NCBI GenBank assembly: GCA_964420835.1
Contig: CAYQUO010000012.1
Location: forward strand, 32,233-96,232
Direction of reading: 5' to 3'
Length of the DNA stretch: 64,000 nucleotides
Origin: CAYQUO01 sp964420835
GTDB lineage: Bacteria; Chloroflexota; Anaerolineae; Anaerolineales; Anaerolineaceae
Made by a program: the position numbers and the translations under genes
Part shown: positions 45,411 to 53,857 of the stretch, one piece after another
How positions within the stretch are numbered: position 1 is the stretch's first letter
Layout of the letters: each line of letters starts with the position of its first letter
Notes under the pieces: generated by a model
What the model was told of the DNA's origin: nothing
The model's input: the letters and a program-made list of their open reading frames with translations, nothing else
The model's database searches: none

Positions 45411-45455
45411 AAAAAGAAAGATGAGGGCGTCCAAAAAGGTTGACCTCATCTTATT
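45411..45455 (-). terminator. Terminator after tRNA-Glu
   Basis: On the minus strand AGATGAGG pairs with CCTCATCT around an 18-base loop, followed by TTCTTTTT. It starts about 4 bp after the tRNA. Confidence 0.65.
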
Positions 45456-45458
45456 TTG

Positions 45459-45531
45459 TGCCTCCACGGAGATTCGAACTCCGGTTTTAGCCTTGAAAGG
45501 GCTGCGTCCTAGTCCCCTAGACGATGGAGGC
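45459..45531 (-). tRNA. tRNA-Glu (anticodon UUC)
   Basis: Minus strand: acceptor GCCUCCA/UGGAGGC, anticodon stem CAGCC/GGCUA (outer C-A mismatch) with loop CUUUCAA, T arm CGGAG/CUCCG with UUCGAAU, discriminator A. Anticodon UUC reads GAA/GAG. Confidence 0.93.
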
Positions 45532-45915
45532 AACAGACGAACGAATTTTACCATTTCACAATTTCAGGGTCAAGTTTTTAATGGTATGGATGTAGAAAAA
45601 TGGCAGACAATGATCTAAACGAATGATGAAAAACCAATTGAACAACAACACAAAAACCAAGTATCCACTGAAAAGAGCTGAATTTTTTTTCGCAGTCCGG
45701 CAAGGACTACCTTGACACGTGTTCGATACACACCAAGCAATAGTAATTTAGCCAAGGAAGGTTGAAATTTTGAGTGTTAAATACTCAGAATAGTACATAA
45801 CAAAACCAATAAAGGAAATTTGATCACGATATAGATGTGTATAAAAGAATTTTTATTTTGTTGTTTTTTATTAGGAAAAATCTATCTCAATAACCACGTT
45901 AAGAACATGGATTCC
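45532..45915 (+). other. Gap upstream of tRNA-His
   Basis: AT-rich, with no reading frame of merit and no RNA fold recognised. The tRNA-Glu promoter (minus strand) must lie in its first part but is not clear. Confidence 0.35.
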
Positions 45916-45944
45916 TTGCAGTGAGTTTGGTCTCATGATAAAAT
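45916..45944 (+). promoter_or_regulatory. Promoter for tRNA-His
   Basis: TTGCAG, 17 bp, TAAAAT, 12 bp before the tRNA gene. The best-formed sigma70-type promoter in the window. Confidence 0.6.
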
Positions 45945-45956
45945 CGAAAAAAATGT

Positions 45957-46029
45957 GGTGGCTGTAGCTCAATGGCAGAGCACTTGACTGTGGATCAAGT
46001 GGTTGTGGGTTCGACCCCCATCAGCCACC
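45957..46029 (+). tRNA. tRNA-His (anticodon GUG)
   Basis: Acceptor GUGGCUG/CAGCCAC with the extra G-1 (45957) opposite C73, D stem GCUC/GAGC, anticodon stem CUUGA/UCAAG with loop CUGUGGA, T arm GUGGG/CCCAU with UUCGACC. Anticodon GUG. The encoded G-1 is the identity element for HisRS. Confidence 0.95.
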
Positions 46030-46311
46030 CTAAATAATTCAACATTGAATTTATCATCAGGTCATCCTGGTCACTCGAATTGAGATGAAAAAAGATGCCC
46101 GTATTATGAAAACTTCACAACATATTTTCCTATATAGTATAAATCGGGTATCAATTTGTTATCCAATTTTTTTCCTATCAATCTGGAATATTGCGTAAAC
46201 CAAGTATCAATTTATTGATAAAAAAACCCTTGTTTTCCTGAAATAAGTGCTAATTTTCCTAATGAGTTATTCAGGAATCCTCCTTCATATTTTGATGGAT
46301 AATCAATCATA
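46030..46311 (+). other. Gap between tRNA-His and the TrpF-like gene
   Basis: AT-rich. GTATCAATTT occurs twice (about 46148 and 46204); the second copy continues into a small hairpin (ATCAATTTATTGAT). No gene is called. Confidence 0.3.
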
Positions 46312-46986
46312 ATGATCATTCAAATATATGCTTTTACCGATATTCATGATGCTGTGAAGGCAGCACAAATTGGCGTCGATCATATTGGCTTGATAGCCGG
46401 TCAATATGACTTGGTTTATGGAGAATTGAGTTTTCGCGACGCCAGGAAAATTGTTGATGTTGTTACACCGATTGCCAGATGTATCGCATTAACCATGGCC
46501 ACTGATGTAGACGAGATTCTCCGAATGGCGGATATGGTTCAGCCAGCCGTAATTCACATTTCAACAGATTTGGATGCCGTTGGCCTGAAAAAGATAGAAA
46601 CTCTTAAAACACGGCTAAATCCTGATATTGGTGTAATGAAGGCAATCCCGGTAGAGTCCGAGAGAAGTATCGAGCAAGCCCAGGAATTCAGTCAGCTGTG
46701 TGACATTCTCCTGTTGGACACAAAAATGTCAAACATGCCGGGAGTAGGGGCAACCGGCATGATCCATGATTGGAGTATCAGCAAACGTATTATCGAATTG
46801 GTGGATGTCCCCGTCATCCTTGCAGGTGGATTATCGCCTCTGAATGTTGCTGAAAGCATCAAATATACAAGGCCGTGGGGTGTTGATTCAAATACCGCAA
46901 CAAATATTTCAGGTGATAAAGTAAAAAAAGATCTGTGGAAAATCAAACAATTTGTTGATGCTGTCAGAAATATCCCTTTGGAATAA
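46312..46986 (+). CDS. Phosphoribosylanthranilate isomerase-like protein lacking the catalytic Cys
   Basis: A 224-residue TIM barrel of the TrpF family. Family positions kept: H82 (PAVIHIST, equal to QLHG), D136 in ILLLDTKMSNMPG, the GVGATG phosphate loop near 143-148, VILAGGLSPLNV and GVDSNTATNISG in place of GVDVSSGVE. The N-terminal KICG motif, whose cysteine is the general base, is replaced by QIYAF (Tyr6). It stands alone, far from trp genes. It may catalyse a different Amadori-type or unrelated sugar-phosphate reaction. There is no clear ribosome site. Confidence 0.75.
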   Translation: MIIQIYAFTDIHDAVKAAQIGVDHIGLIAGQYDLVYGELSFRDARKIVDVVTPIARCIALTMATDVDEILRMADMVQPAVIHISTDLDAVGLKKIETLKTRLNPDIGVMKAIPVESERSIEQAQEFSQLCDILLLDTKMSNMPGVGATGMIHDWSISKRIIELVDVPVILAGGLSPLNVAESIKYTRPWGVDSNTATNISGDKVKKDLWKIKQFVDAVRNIPLE

Positions 46987-47225
46987 GGAATATTCAGCCT
47001 TTCCTAATGGCCATTATTTGCAAGTGAGATCGTACTGTTTATTTCGCTAATACTTCGGAGTATTATCCTTATTAGAGCCCGCAGGCCAGTGAAAAGACAA
47101 ATGGATTTGCTGGTAATAATAATTGGGTGATTTGAAAATTTTGGTTTTCCAATAGGAAGAAGGATTAACCAGATATTTATTTGTAATTGTAAAGTTATAA
47201 TTATGATCCGCCGGAGTATTTAATA
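46987..47225 (+). other. Gap between the TrpF-like gene and tRNA-Gly
   Basis: Holds a six-pair hairpin (AATACT-TCGG-AGTATT, about 47049-47064), possibly an inefficient terminator for the TrpF-like gene. No gene is called. Confidence 0.3.
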
Positions 47226-47297
47226 AGCGGGTGATGGGACTCGAACCCACGAATGGTAACTTGGGAAGCTACTGCCTTACCACTTGGCTACACCCGC
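47226..47297 (-). tRNA. tRNA-Gly (anticodon CCC)
   Basis: Minus strand: acceptor GCGGGUG/CACCCGC, anticodon stem GUAGC/GUUAC with loop UUCCCAA, T arm GUGGG/CCCAU with UUCGAGU, discriminator U. Anticodon CCC reads GGG. Confidence 0.94.
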
Positions 47298-47361
47298 ATG
47301 ACGTTGAGGATTATAGTCATCTGTCATTAGGATGTCAAGCCGTCCGTGTTAGTTGAGCGAA

Positions 47362-47379
47362 AAGGTTCTTTGGTATAAT
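47362..47379 (+). promoter_or_regulatory. Promoter of the mre-min cluster (shared 18-bp element)
   Basis: AAGGTTCTTTGGTATAAT, ending in the -10 box at 47374-47379, 60 bp before the mreB start. The identical 18 bases occur at 63863-63880 before tRNA-Leu. TTGAGC lies 15 bp upstream of the -10. Confidence 0.55.
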
Positions 47380-47438
47380 CGCATTTACTTGCATTCATAA
47401 TAATAGGTCCAGAAATTCATCGTTGCAAGGAGCATCGG

Positions 47439-48500
47439 TTGGCAATTAATCCATTTAATTGGATAATGGGGATTTTTTCCCTGGATATTGGAATCGACCT
47501 GGGAACTGCGAATACCTTGGTTAATGTTCGAGGAAAAGGAATAGTAATAAATGAACCCTCTTGGGTTGCTATAGACAAAAGAACCAGAAAGCCACTTGCA
47601 ATTGGATCGCAGGCCAAAGAGATGGTTGGGCGTACCCCATCCAACGTAATAGTTATACGACCGCTTCGAGATGGGGTTATTTCTGAATTTGAAATTACAC
47701 AGGCTTTGCTGGGATACTTTATTGGTAAGGCGCACCAGCAGACAATTGTCCCGATGCCGCGCCCCAGGGTGGTTATTGGAATCCCATCCGGTGCTACTGA
47801 AGTAGAAAAAAGAGCAGTATACGATGCTTCAATGGCTGCAGGCGCCCGTGAAACCTATCTAATAGAAGAACCTCGTGCCGCTGCGTTGGGAGCCGGCCTT
47901 CCGGTATCTGAAGTAAGAGGAAGTATGATAACCGACATTGGTGGTGGAACAACAGAAGTTGCCATCATGTCAATGGGAGGTATTGTAGTATCAAGGTCGC
48001 TGCGGGTGGCCGGTGATGAGATGGACCAGGACATCATAAACTATATTCGTCAAAAATATAACCTGCACATTGGCGATCGAATGGGCGAGCAGGTAAAAGT
48101 GACGATTGGGTCTGCTAACCCGTTACCAACGGAACGGACCATGGTTGTTCGCGGAAGGAACCTGATAACGGGTTTGCCTGAAGCAACTGAGGTTTCCTCC
48201 GTCGAAATAAGGGAAGCCATTTCCGGGCCAGTACAGGTGATTGTTGATACCATACGTGATGCTTTGGACGAGGCTCCCCCCGAAATCGTTGCCGACCTTT
48301 TGGATAGTGGTATTTGCCTTGCGGGCGGGGGAGCGTTGCTTCAAGGGTTGCCAGAAAAATTATCAGAGGAATTGAAATTACGGGTATGGGTTACCGAGGA
48401 TCCTATGACTTGCGTCGCCCGGGGAGCCGGCCTGGTTCTTGAAGATTTTGAGCATAATAACCAGTTCCTTGTAGGTTTGGAACGTACAGCGACCCATTAG
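47439..48500 (+). CDS. mreB: Rod shape-determining actin homologue MreB
   Basis: A 353-residue MreB. The start is TTG with AAGGAG 7 bp upstream; the next ATG, nine codons in, would remove the hydrophobic N-terminal segment (INPFNWIMGIFS) that can dock to the membrane. Motifs: DIGIDLGTANTLV, TDIGGGTTEVAIMSMGGIV, CLAGGGALLQGLPEKL, and VIRPLRDGVISEFEITQ. It forms membrane-bound filaments that guide the elongation machinery. First gene of the mreB-C-D, PBP2, minC-D-E, rodA, gltX cluster. Confidence 0.97.
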   Translation: MAINPFNWIMGIFSLDIGIDLGTANTLVNVRGKGIVINEPSWVAIDKRTRKPLAIGSQAKEMVGRTPSNVIVIRPLRDGVISEFEITQALLGYFIGKAHQQTIVPMPRPRVVIGIPSGATEVEKRAVYDASMAAGARETYLIEEPRAAALGAGLPVSEVRGSMITDIGGGTTEVAIMSMGGIVVSRSLRVAGDEMDQDIINYIRQKYNLHIGDRMGEQVKVTIGSANPLPTERTMVVRGRNLITGLPEATEVSSVEIREAISGPVQVIVDTIRDALDEAPPEIVADLLDSGICLAGGGALLQGLPEKLSEELKLRVWVTEDPMTCVARGAGLVLEDFEHNNQFLVGLERTATH

Positions 48501-48555
48501 ATTGGAATAAACAAAGTAATAATTACACGCCGCCCCATTTCCTCATGTTCGCTCA

Positions 48556-49404
48556 ATGAAAAGAAAAACTCCCCAAAATCTACAGTGGTTTGTAGTAGTG
48601 TTAGCGGTTGCTGGCTTAATGACACTGGCACTAAGTGGTTATTTGCATCAAGCCGTTGGTGAGGCTGCAAAACCATGGGTCTCATTCCAGGGTTGGTTTG
48701 CCAATCGGATTACTGCGATTTTTGAATTCTTTACAATACCACGAGATATGGCCAGCCTTCGTCAAAGAAACAAGGAACTTGAAGACCAGGTTGCAGAATT
48801 ACAAACCCGAATTATTCAATTGGATCAACAATTAAGGGAAGCACAATTGTTGTATGCACTTTTACAATTTGCACGTTCCAGTCCTCAAAATGAATACATT
48901 GCTGCAGCGGTTATTGGGGAAGATCCAAGCCCATTTCTACAGTACATTATTTTGGATAAAGGTTCAGAGGATGGGATTCACCATGGAATGCCGGTGGTTA
49001 CCGAGCAAGGGTTGGTCGGTAGAATAGACGCAGTAATTGCTACCGCATCTAGGGTGCAGTTGGTAACCGATTCAAATTCAGCAGTCAATATCCGATTAAA
49101 AAAATCCAATGTTGAAGGGCTATTGGTTGGATCGCTAACTGGTGATATAAGTATTGAGATGATACAACAAGATGAAAAATTGGAAGTTGGAGACATGATT
49201 CTTACGTCTGGTCTTGGTGGTGATTTTCCACCAGATGTTGTTGTGGGCAGGATAACAGGGACAAGGAAATTGGAGACCGATCTATTTCAAACAGCGACTG
49301 TTCAAAGTTCAGTTGATTTTAAAGCCTTGAGGGCAGTATTGGTAATTAGAAATTTTCGCCCAGTCGATACTACTCCTTTGCTGGCGACTCCGATTACACA
49401 ATAG
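48556..49404 (+). CDS. mreC: Rod shape-determining protein MreC
   Basis: A 282-residue bitopic protein: membrane span at about 12-31, coiled coil at about 65-100 (LRQRNKELEDQVAELQTRII), then the beta-barrel domains with VIGEDPSPFLQYIILDKGS, VVTEQGLVGRIDAV and GDMILTSGLGGDFPPDVVVG. It links MreB to PBP2 outside the membrane. Confidence 0.95.
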   Translation: MKRKTPQNLQWFVVVLAVAGLMTLALSGYLHQAVGEAAKPWVSFQGWFANRITAIFEFFTIPRDMASLRQRNKELEDQVAELQTRIIQLDQQLREAQLLYALLQFARSSPQNEYIAAAVIGEDPSPFLQYIILDKGSEDGIHHGMPVVTEQGLVGRIDAVIATASRVQLVTDSNSAVNIRLKKSNVEGLLVGSLTGDISIEMIQQDEKLEVGDMILTSGLGGDFPPDVVVGRITGTRKLETDLFQTATVQSSVDFKALRAVLVIRNFRPVDTTPLLATPITQ

Positions 49405-49407
49405 GAA

Positions 49408-49914
49408 ATGGTAATGGGGACAATACTGGGTTTATTAATAATTCCATTCCTAATTATTCTACAGATGGTATTATTTCGACGGTTGGCATTGATAAATGGT
49501 ACTGCTGATATTGTTTTACTGTGCGTTGCTGGTTGGTCACTTCAATCAAGATCGAAAGGATATTGGGCATGGGGTATAGCTGCCGGTATTTCACTTGCGT
49601 TTATTTCAAAAGTACCAGGTTATATTCCCATGCTAATATTTCCTGCTGTAGTGTTATTGGCCAGGTTGGTGCAGAAAACAATTTGGCAAACCCCAATTCT
49701 GGCTATGCTTGTAATTATTTCAATTGGAACAATTGGCTATCAGTTCTTAACAATAATATCCCTTCAACTTTCCGGTTCGTCGATTTCACTGCCTGAGGGA
49801 GTTTTTAGGGTTATTCTCCCCAGCACAATTCTAAATCTTCTATTGGCCATTCCTGTTTTTACCGTTATGAGAGATTTGGCAAATTTGGTGTATCCAGAAA
49901 AAATGAAGGTATGA
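49408..49914 (+). CDS. mreD: Rod shape-determining protein MreD
   Basis: A 168-residue polytopic protein with five or so membrane spans, starting 3 bp after mreC. Sequence is weakly conserved as usual for MreD; the position between mreC and the PBP2 gene supports the call. Its stop overlaps the PBP2 start by 4 bp. Confidence 0.88.
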   Translation: MVMGTILGLLIIPFLIILQMVLFRRLALINGTADIVLLCVAGWSLQSRSKGYWAWGIAAGISLAFISKVPGYIPMLIFPAVVLLARLVQKTIWQTPILAMLVIISIGTIGYQFLTIISLQLSGSSISLPEGVFRVILPSTILNLLLAIPVFTVMRDLANLVYPEKMKV

Positions 49915-51989
49915 ATAAGATTATTCCAGCAACGAGTAACTTTGAAAATTGGCGCCTGACAATAACTTATTTGATTATTGGAATCATTTTTGGGTATTTC
50001 ATTTTAAAATTATTTAATTATCAAATAATACAGGGATCATCATTCCTTTCCCAGGCTGAAGAAAACAGGACTTCTGAATTAAATATTCAAACCCAGAGAG
50101 GATTGATTTATGATCGCAACGGGTATGTATTGGCGAGAAATATCCCCTCGTATAATGTTGTGATAACCCCGGCATACTTGCCTGAAGATGAAGGCGCAAT
50201 CCAGGAGGTTTTTCGAAAGCTATCATCTTTGATTAACCTGCCAGTAAACCAGGGAACTATGGACGAACAAACGGTAAAAACCTTTAAGCCGTGTGAAAAT
50301 GATCTGGGGATATCCCAGATCGTGTACATCGGTGATACGAATGCTCCATATAAACCTGTAAAAATTAAATGTAACATCGAAGAAGATTTAGCCAGGGTGA
50401 TACGAGGAAAAACCAAGGAACTTCCCGGCGTAGCAATTGAAGTAGAACCAATCCGGGATTATCCCACGGGTTCGTTAACATCGGAAGTGCTTGGTTTCTT
50501 GGGTCCGATTCCGGCTTCCCAAGAACAGTTCTATCGGGATGAGGGTTTTATACCTGAGCGCGACAAGGTCGGATATGCCGGCGTTGAAGCAACCCTCCAG
50601 GAAATTCTCGGTGGCAGAAATGGCAAAAGAGTAATTGAGGTCGACAATGCTGGTCAGGAGTTGAGAGACCTTGTGGACCCTGTCGACCCTGTTCCAGGGA
50701 AAAATATACGGCTAACAATCGACACCCGATTGCAAAATGCTGCAAAATCCGCATTGATTTCAAAAATAGATTTCTGGAATACCTATTTCAATACAATCCG
50801 TTCCACTATCGGGGTTGTGATTGCCATGAATCCCAAAACGGGAGAAGTTTTGGCTTTGGTTTCCCATCCAACGTTCGAAAATAACCGGATGGCAAGATTC
50901 ATTCCTGCTTATTATTATGAACAATTATCCCGAGACAAGAGCCGGCCTCTTTTTAACCATGCCATTTCAGCCGAACTTGCACCGGGATCGGTTTACAAGC
51001 TTGCAACAGCGATAGGGGCGTTGAATGAAGGTGTTGTTACTCCGGAATACCAGGTTTTTGATCCCGGGAAGATCACTGTGATTCAAAAATTCTCTCCCAA
51101 TGATCCGGGAACACCACAGGATTATGTTTGTTATTTAGAAACAGGTCATGGCAATGTGGACTTTTTGCACGGGGTGGCATGGTCTTGTGATGTTTATTTC
51201 TACAAAATCAGTGGTGGTTTTGAGGATGAGGTAAAAGAAGGTCTGAATATTTGGCGTATGGGAGAATATGCAAGGGCATTGGGATATGGAGCAATTAGCG
51301 GAATTGAACTACCAGGTGAGGCTGAAGGTTTAGTTCCGGACCCGGATTGGAAACGGGTGAATGCCGGCGAAAACTGGGCAACAGGAGATACCTATATTGC
51401 GGCTATGGGGCAGGGTTTTGTACTTTCAACACCATTACAAGTTCTTTTATCCATGGCCACTATTGCGAACAACGGCAAACATATGAAGCCGACGATTATT
51501 CGGGAAACCCTTGATTCAGAGGGTAACATAATTTCTCCTTTTGAGCCAAAAATGCTGTGGGATATAACCAAAGACCCCCTGATTTCCATTTATGACGATA
51601 ATTTTTATAAAACGGATCAAAAAAAAGTTGTTGAGCCTTGGGTTATACAAAAACTTCAACAAGGGCTGCGCATGGTTGTAGAACCGGGAGGAACTGCCGA
51701 AAAACCTTTTCGAGGCATGCAGATTCAATCGGCTGGGAAAACAGGTACAGCAGAATATTGCGATGATGTTGCTCAGGAGAAAGGCTTGTGTAGACCGGGG
51801 AACTGGCCTGCTCATTCCTGGTATATTGGATATGCCCCATACGACGATCCGGAAATTGCAGTGGTTGCATTTGTTTATAACGGTGGTGAAGGTGCGAGCG
51901 TTGCTGCTCCCATAGTCAGGCAGGTTATGGATGCGTATTTCGAGTTGAAGTCTATTGATACTGCTGCGGTGGCCTCCGGTGTAGAATAA
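49911..51989 (+). CDS. mrdA: Penicillin-binding protein 2 (elongasome transpeptidase)
   Basis: A 692-residue class B PBP: one membrane span (about 17-38), a pedestal domain with RGLIYDRNGYVLARN, and a transpeptidase domain with S360-x-x-K363 (APGSVYK), S425-C-D and K610-T-G (AGKTGTAEY). It crosslinks peptidoglycan during elongation with RodA. SCD instead of SxN is common among PBP2-type proteins and is not a defect. Overlaps mreD by 4 bp. Confidence 0.95.
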   Translation: MNKIIPATSNFENWRLTITYLIIGIIFGYFILKLFNYQIIQGSSFLSQAEENRTSELNIQTQRGLIYDRNGYVLARNIPSYNVVITPAYLPEDEGAIQEVFRKLSSLINLPVNQGTMDEQTVKTFKPCENDLGISQIVYIGDTNAPYKPVKIKCNIEEDLARVIRGKTKELPGVAIEVEPIRDYPTGSLTSEVLGFLGPIPASQEQFYRDEGFIPERDKVGYAGVEATLQEILGGRNGKRVIEVDNAGQELRDLVDPVDPVPGKNIRLTIDTRLQNAAKSALISKIDFWNTYFNTIRSTIGVVIAMNPKTGEVLALVSHPTFENNRMARFIPAYYYEQLSRDKSRPLFNHAISAELAPGSVYKLATAIGALNEGVVTPEYQVFDPGKITVIQKFSPNDPGTPQDYVCYLETGHGNVDFLHGVAWSCDVYFYKISGGFEDEVKEGLNIWRMGEYARALGYGAISGIELPGEAEGLVPDPDWKRVNAGENWATGDTYIAAMGQGFVLSTPLQVLLSMATIANNGKHMKPTIIRETLDSEGNIISPFEPKMLWDITKDPLISIYDDNFYKTDQKKVVEPWVIQKLQQGLRMVVEPGGTAEKPFRGMQIQSAGKTGTAEYCDDVAQEKGLCRPGNWPAHSWYIGYAPYDDPEIAVVAFVYNGGEGASVAAPIVRQVMDAYFELKSIDTAAVASGVE

Positions 51990-52008
51990 TCGTAAATTTA
52001 CAATTCAA

Positions 52009-52036
52009 TTCTTGGAAAACCCCATATTGCTATAAT
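52009..52036 (+). promoter_or_regulatory. Internal promoter for minCDE
   Basis: TTCTTG, 16 bp, TATAAT (52031-52036). The box overlaps the first in-frame ATG at 52035, so a transcript from it must use a later start, at 52080. Confidence 0.4.
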
Positions 52037-52079
52037 GGTATTGAAAAATGAGTATTCCCCAATCAAATTGAAAAGTGTT

Positions 52080-52772
52080 ATGGAAAATATCGATCGTAAC
52101 ATTATTCAAATAAAAGGCATGCGTGATGGCTTACTGATGACATCCGTTGAAGGCAAGTGGTCAGATTTTCAGACCAAATTATTGGAACTCATTTCCGAAA
52201 ATGAAGGCTTTTATAAAGGTGCAAAGATTGCAATTGAAGTTGGCAACCAAACTCTTCATGCTGCTGAATTAGGCTCTTTGCGAAATTTATTGTCAGATAA
52301 AGAAGTATCACTTTGGGCGATATTAAGCAGTTCGTCGATAACAGAAAAGAATGCTCAAGCATTAGGTTTGGCGACTCGTATCTTTACCCCCAAGACAGAT
52401 CAGGAAAAAAAGTCACAAGATACATCAACTGGTGGTGAAAACGCCATTCTAATAAACCGAACCCTGCGTTCGGGCAATAAGATTACGAATCCTGGTAGTG
52501 TAATAGTAATTGGCGATATAAACCCTGGTGCGGAAATCATTGCTGGAGGAAATATTGTTGTATGGGGGAAAATCAAGGGAATGGTTCATGCAGGAGCTGC
52601 AGGTGACAAAAAGGCATTGATCTGTGCGCTGCAATTTTCACCAACACACCTCAGGATTGCAGAATTGATCGCTGAACCTCACATAAAACATAATAAGGCT
52701 CTTCCAGAAATTGCCAGAATTGAGAAAGAACAAATTATTATTAAACCTTGGGATTATAAAGGTGGTGCATGA
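52080..52772 (+). CDS. minC: Septum site-determining protein MinC
   Basis: From the ATG at 52080 (the frame opens at 52035, inside a -10 box) MinC has 230 residues. The N-terminal domain is loosely conserved; the C-terminal beta-helix has TLRSGNKITNPGSVIVIGDIN, GGNIVVWGKIKGMVHAG and ALQFSPTHLRIAELI, typical of MinC. It inhibits FtsZ away from midcell. Stop overlaps minD start by 4 bp. Confidence 0.94.
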   Translation: MENIDRNIIQIKGMRDGLLMTSVEGKWSDFQTKLLELISENEGFYKGAKIAIEVGNQTLHAAELGSLRNLLSDKEVSLWAILSSSSITEKNAQALGLATRIFTPKTDQEKKSQDTSTGGENAILINRTLRSGNKITNPGSVIVIGDINPGAEIIAGGNIVVWGKIKGMVHAGAAGDKKALICALQFSPTHLRIAELIAEPHIKHNKALPEIARIEKEQIIIKPWDYKGGA

Positions 52773-53572
52773 CAGCAAAAATTACGACCATAGCCTCTGG
52801 AAAAGGTGGGGTTGGGAAAACTACAACTACAGCAAACTTGGCAGTTGCATTGGCTTTAATGGGGGACAAGGTAATTTGTGTCGATGCAGATGTGGGATTG
52901 CGTAATTTAGACATTGTCTTAGGCCTGGAAAACAGGATCGTTTATGACCTTGTTGATGTAATTGAGGGGAGATGCAAGGTACGTCAGGCAATGATAAGGG
53001 ATAAAAGATTGCCAGAATTATTTCTAATCCCGGCCGCACAAACAAGGGACAAATCTGCAATATCTCCGAGTGAAATGGTTCGCTTATGTGAAGATTTAAA
53101 AGAAGAATGTGATTGGATATTAATTGATTCACCTGCCGGTATTGAACGAGGTTTTCGGAATGCCATTGCGCCAGCGGATATTGTTGTGGTCATCACTAAT
53201 CCTGAAGTTTCTGCGGTTCGCGATGCTGATCGTATTATCGGTTTGATTGAGGCAGAAGAAAAAGGCCCTGCCCGGCTGGTCATTAATCGGTTAAATCATT
53301 CGATGGTAAAAAGGGGTGATATGTTAAATGCTGAAGACGTCCTTGACCTGTTAGCTGTTGAGTTGATCGGGGTCATTCCGGAAGATGAATCAGTAATAAT
53401 CAGCACTAATCGTGGTATGCCTGTTTCGATGGACGCAAAATCGAAGGCCGGACAGGCATTTAATAACACCGCACGCAGACTTAAGGGCGAGAAGGTTCCT
53501 TTTATCAATTTTGATGAAAAAGGTGATTTTTTTACAAAGATTACCAGGATATTGCATCAGGGGGGAAATTAA
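52769..53572 (+). CDS. minD: Septum site-determining ATPase MinD
   Basis: A 267-residue ParA/MinD ATPase with the deviant Walker A loop SGKGGVGKTTTTAN, Walker A' VDADVGLRNLD, Walker B ILIDSPAGIE, and NRLNH. A short basic-hydrophobic C-terminal segment (FTKITRILHQGG) fits the membrane-targeting helix. Its stop directly abuts the minE start. Confidence 0.97.
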   Translation: MTAKITTIASGKGGVGKTTTTANLAVALALMGDKVICVDADVGLRNLDIVLGLENRIVYDLVDVIEGRCKVRQAMIRDKRLPELFLIPAAQTRDKSAISPSEMVRLCEDLKEECDWILIDSPAGIERGFRNAIAPADIVVVITNPEVSAVRDADRIIGLIEAEEKGPARLVINRLNHSMVKRGDMLNAEDVLDLLAVELIGVIPEDESVIISTNRGMPVSMDAKSKAGQAFNNTARRLKGEKVPFINFDEKGDFFTKITRILHQGGN

Positions 53573-53845
53573 ATGCCTGGCTGGTTCGAGAAGATCGATT
53601 TCCGCCATGAACCGAAAAGCGCAATTAGCGCGAAAGAACGTTTGCAGTTGGTATTGATCCATGATCGAACGGCTTTATCAGTTCAAGAACTTCAGACAAT
53701 AAAAGATGAATTACTGCAAGTTATCGGTAAATATGTGGAGATTGATCCGAAGGCGATCAAAATATCAATTGCCCAGGAAGGCCGGGATCACAGGCTGATG
53801 GCAGACATCCCATTAAAACCGGCGAATAAACGCAGGCCAAGCTGA
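53573..53845 (+). CDS. minE: Cell division topological specificity factor MinE
   Basis: A 90-residue protein with KERLQLVLIHDRTALS (the anti-MinCD segment) and a C-terminal dimerisation domain (LLQVIGKYVEIDPKAIKI). It stimulates MinD ATPase and sets Min oscillation or polar restriction. GGGGGAAA precedes the ATG. Confidence 0.95.
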   Translation: MPGWFEKIDFRHEPKSAISAKERLQLVLIHDRTALSVQELQTIKDELLQVIGKYVEIDPKAIKISIAQEGRDHRLMADIPLKPANKRRPS

Positions 53846-53857
53846 ACATCATATTAA

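Noticed and set aside
45215..45412. 65-codon minus-strand frame from TTG with a membrane-like C-terminus
   Set aside because: It lies just after a terminator, lacks a ribosome site and has no recognised family.
46148..46215. Repeated GTATCAATTT near tRNA-His
   Set aside because: Only 10 bp, two copies, in AT-rich sequence; not enough for an operator or repeat call.
49911..51989. PBP2 reads SCD instead of SxN
   Set aside because: SxD is found in PBP2-type elongasome enzymes; SxxK and KTG are intact, so no loss of function is implied.
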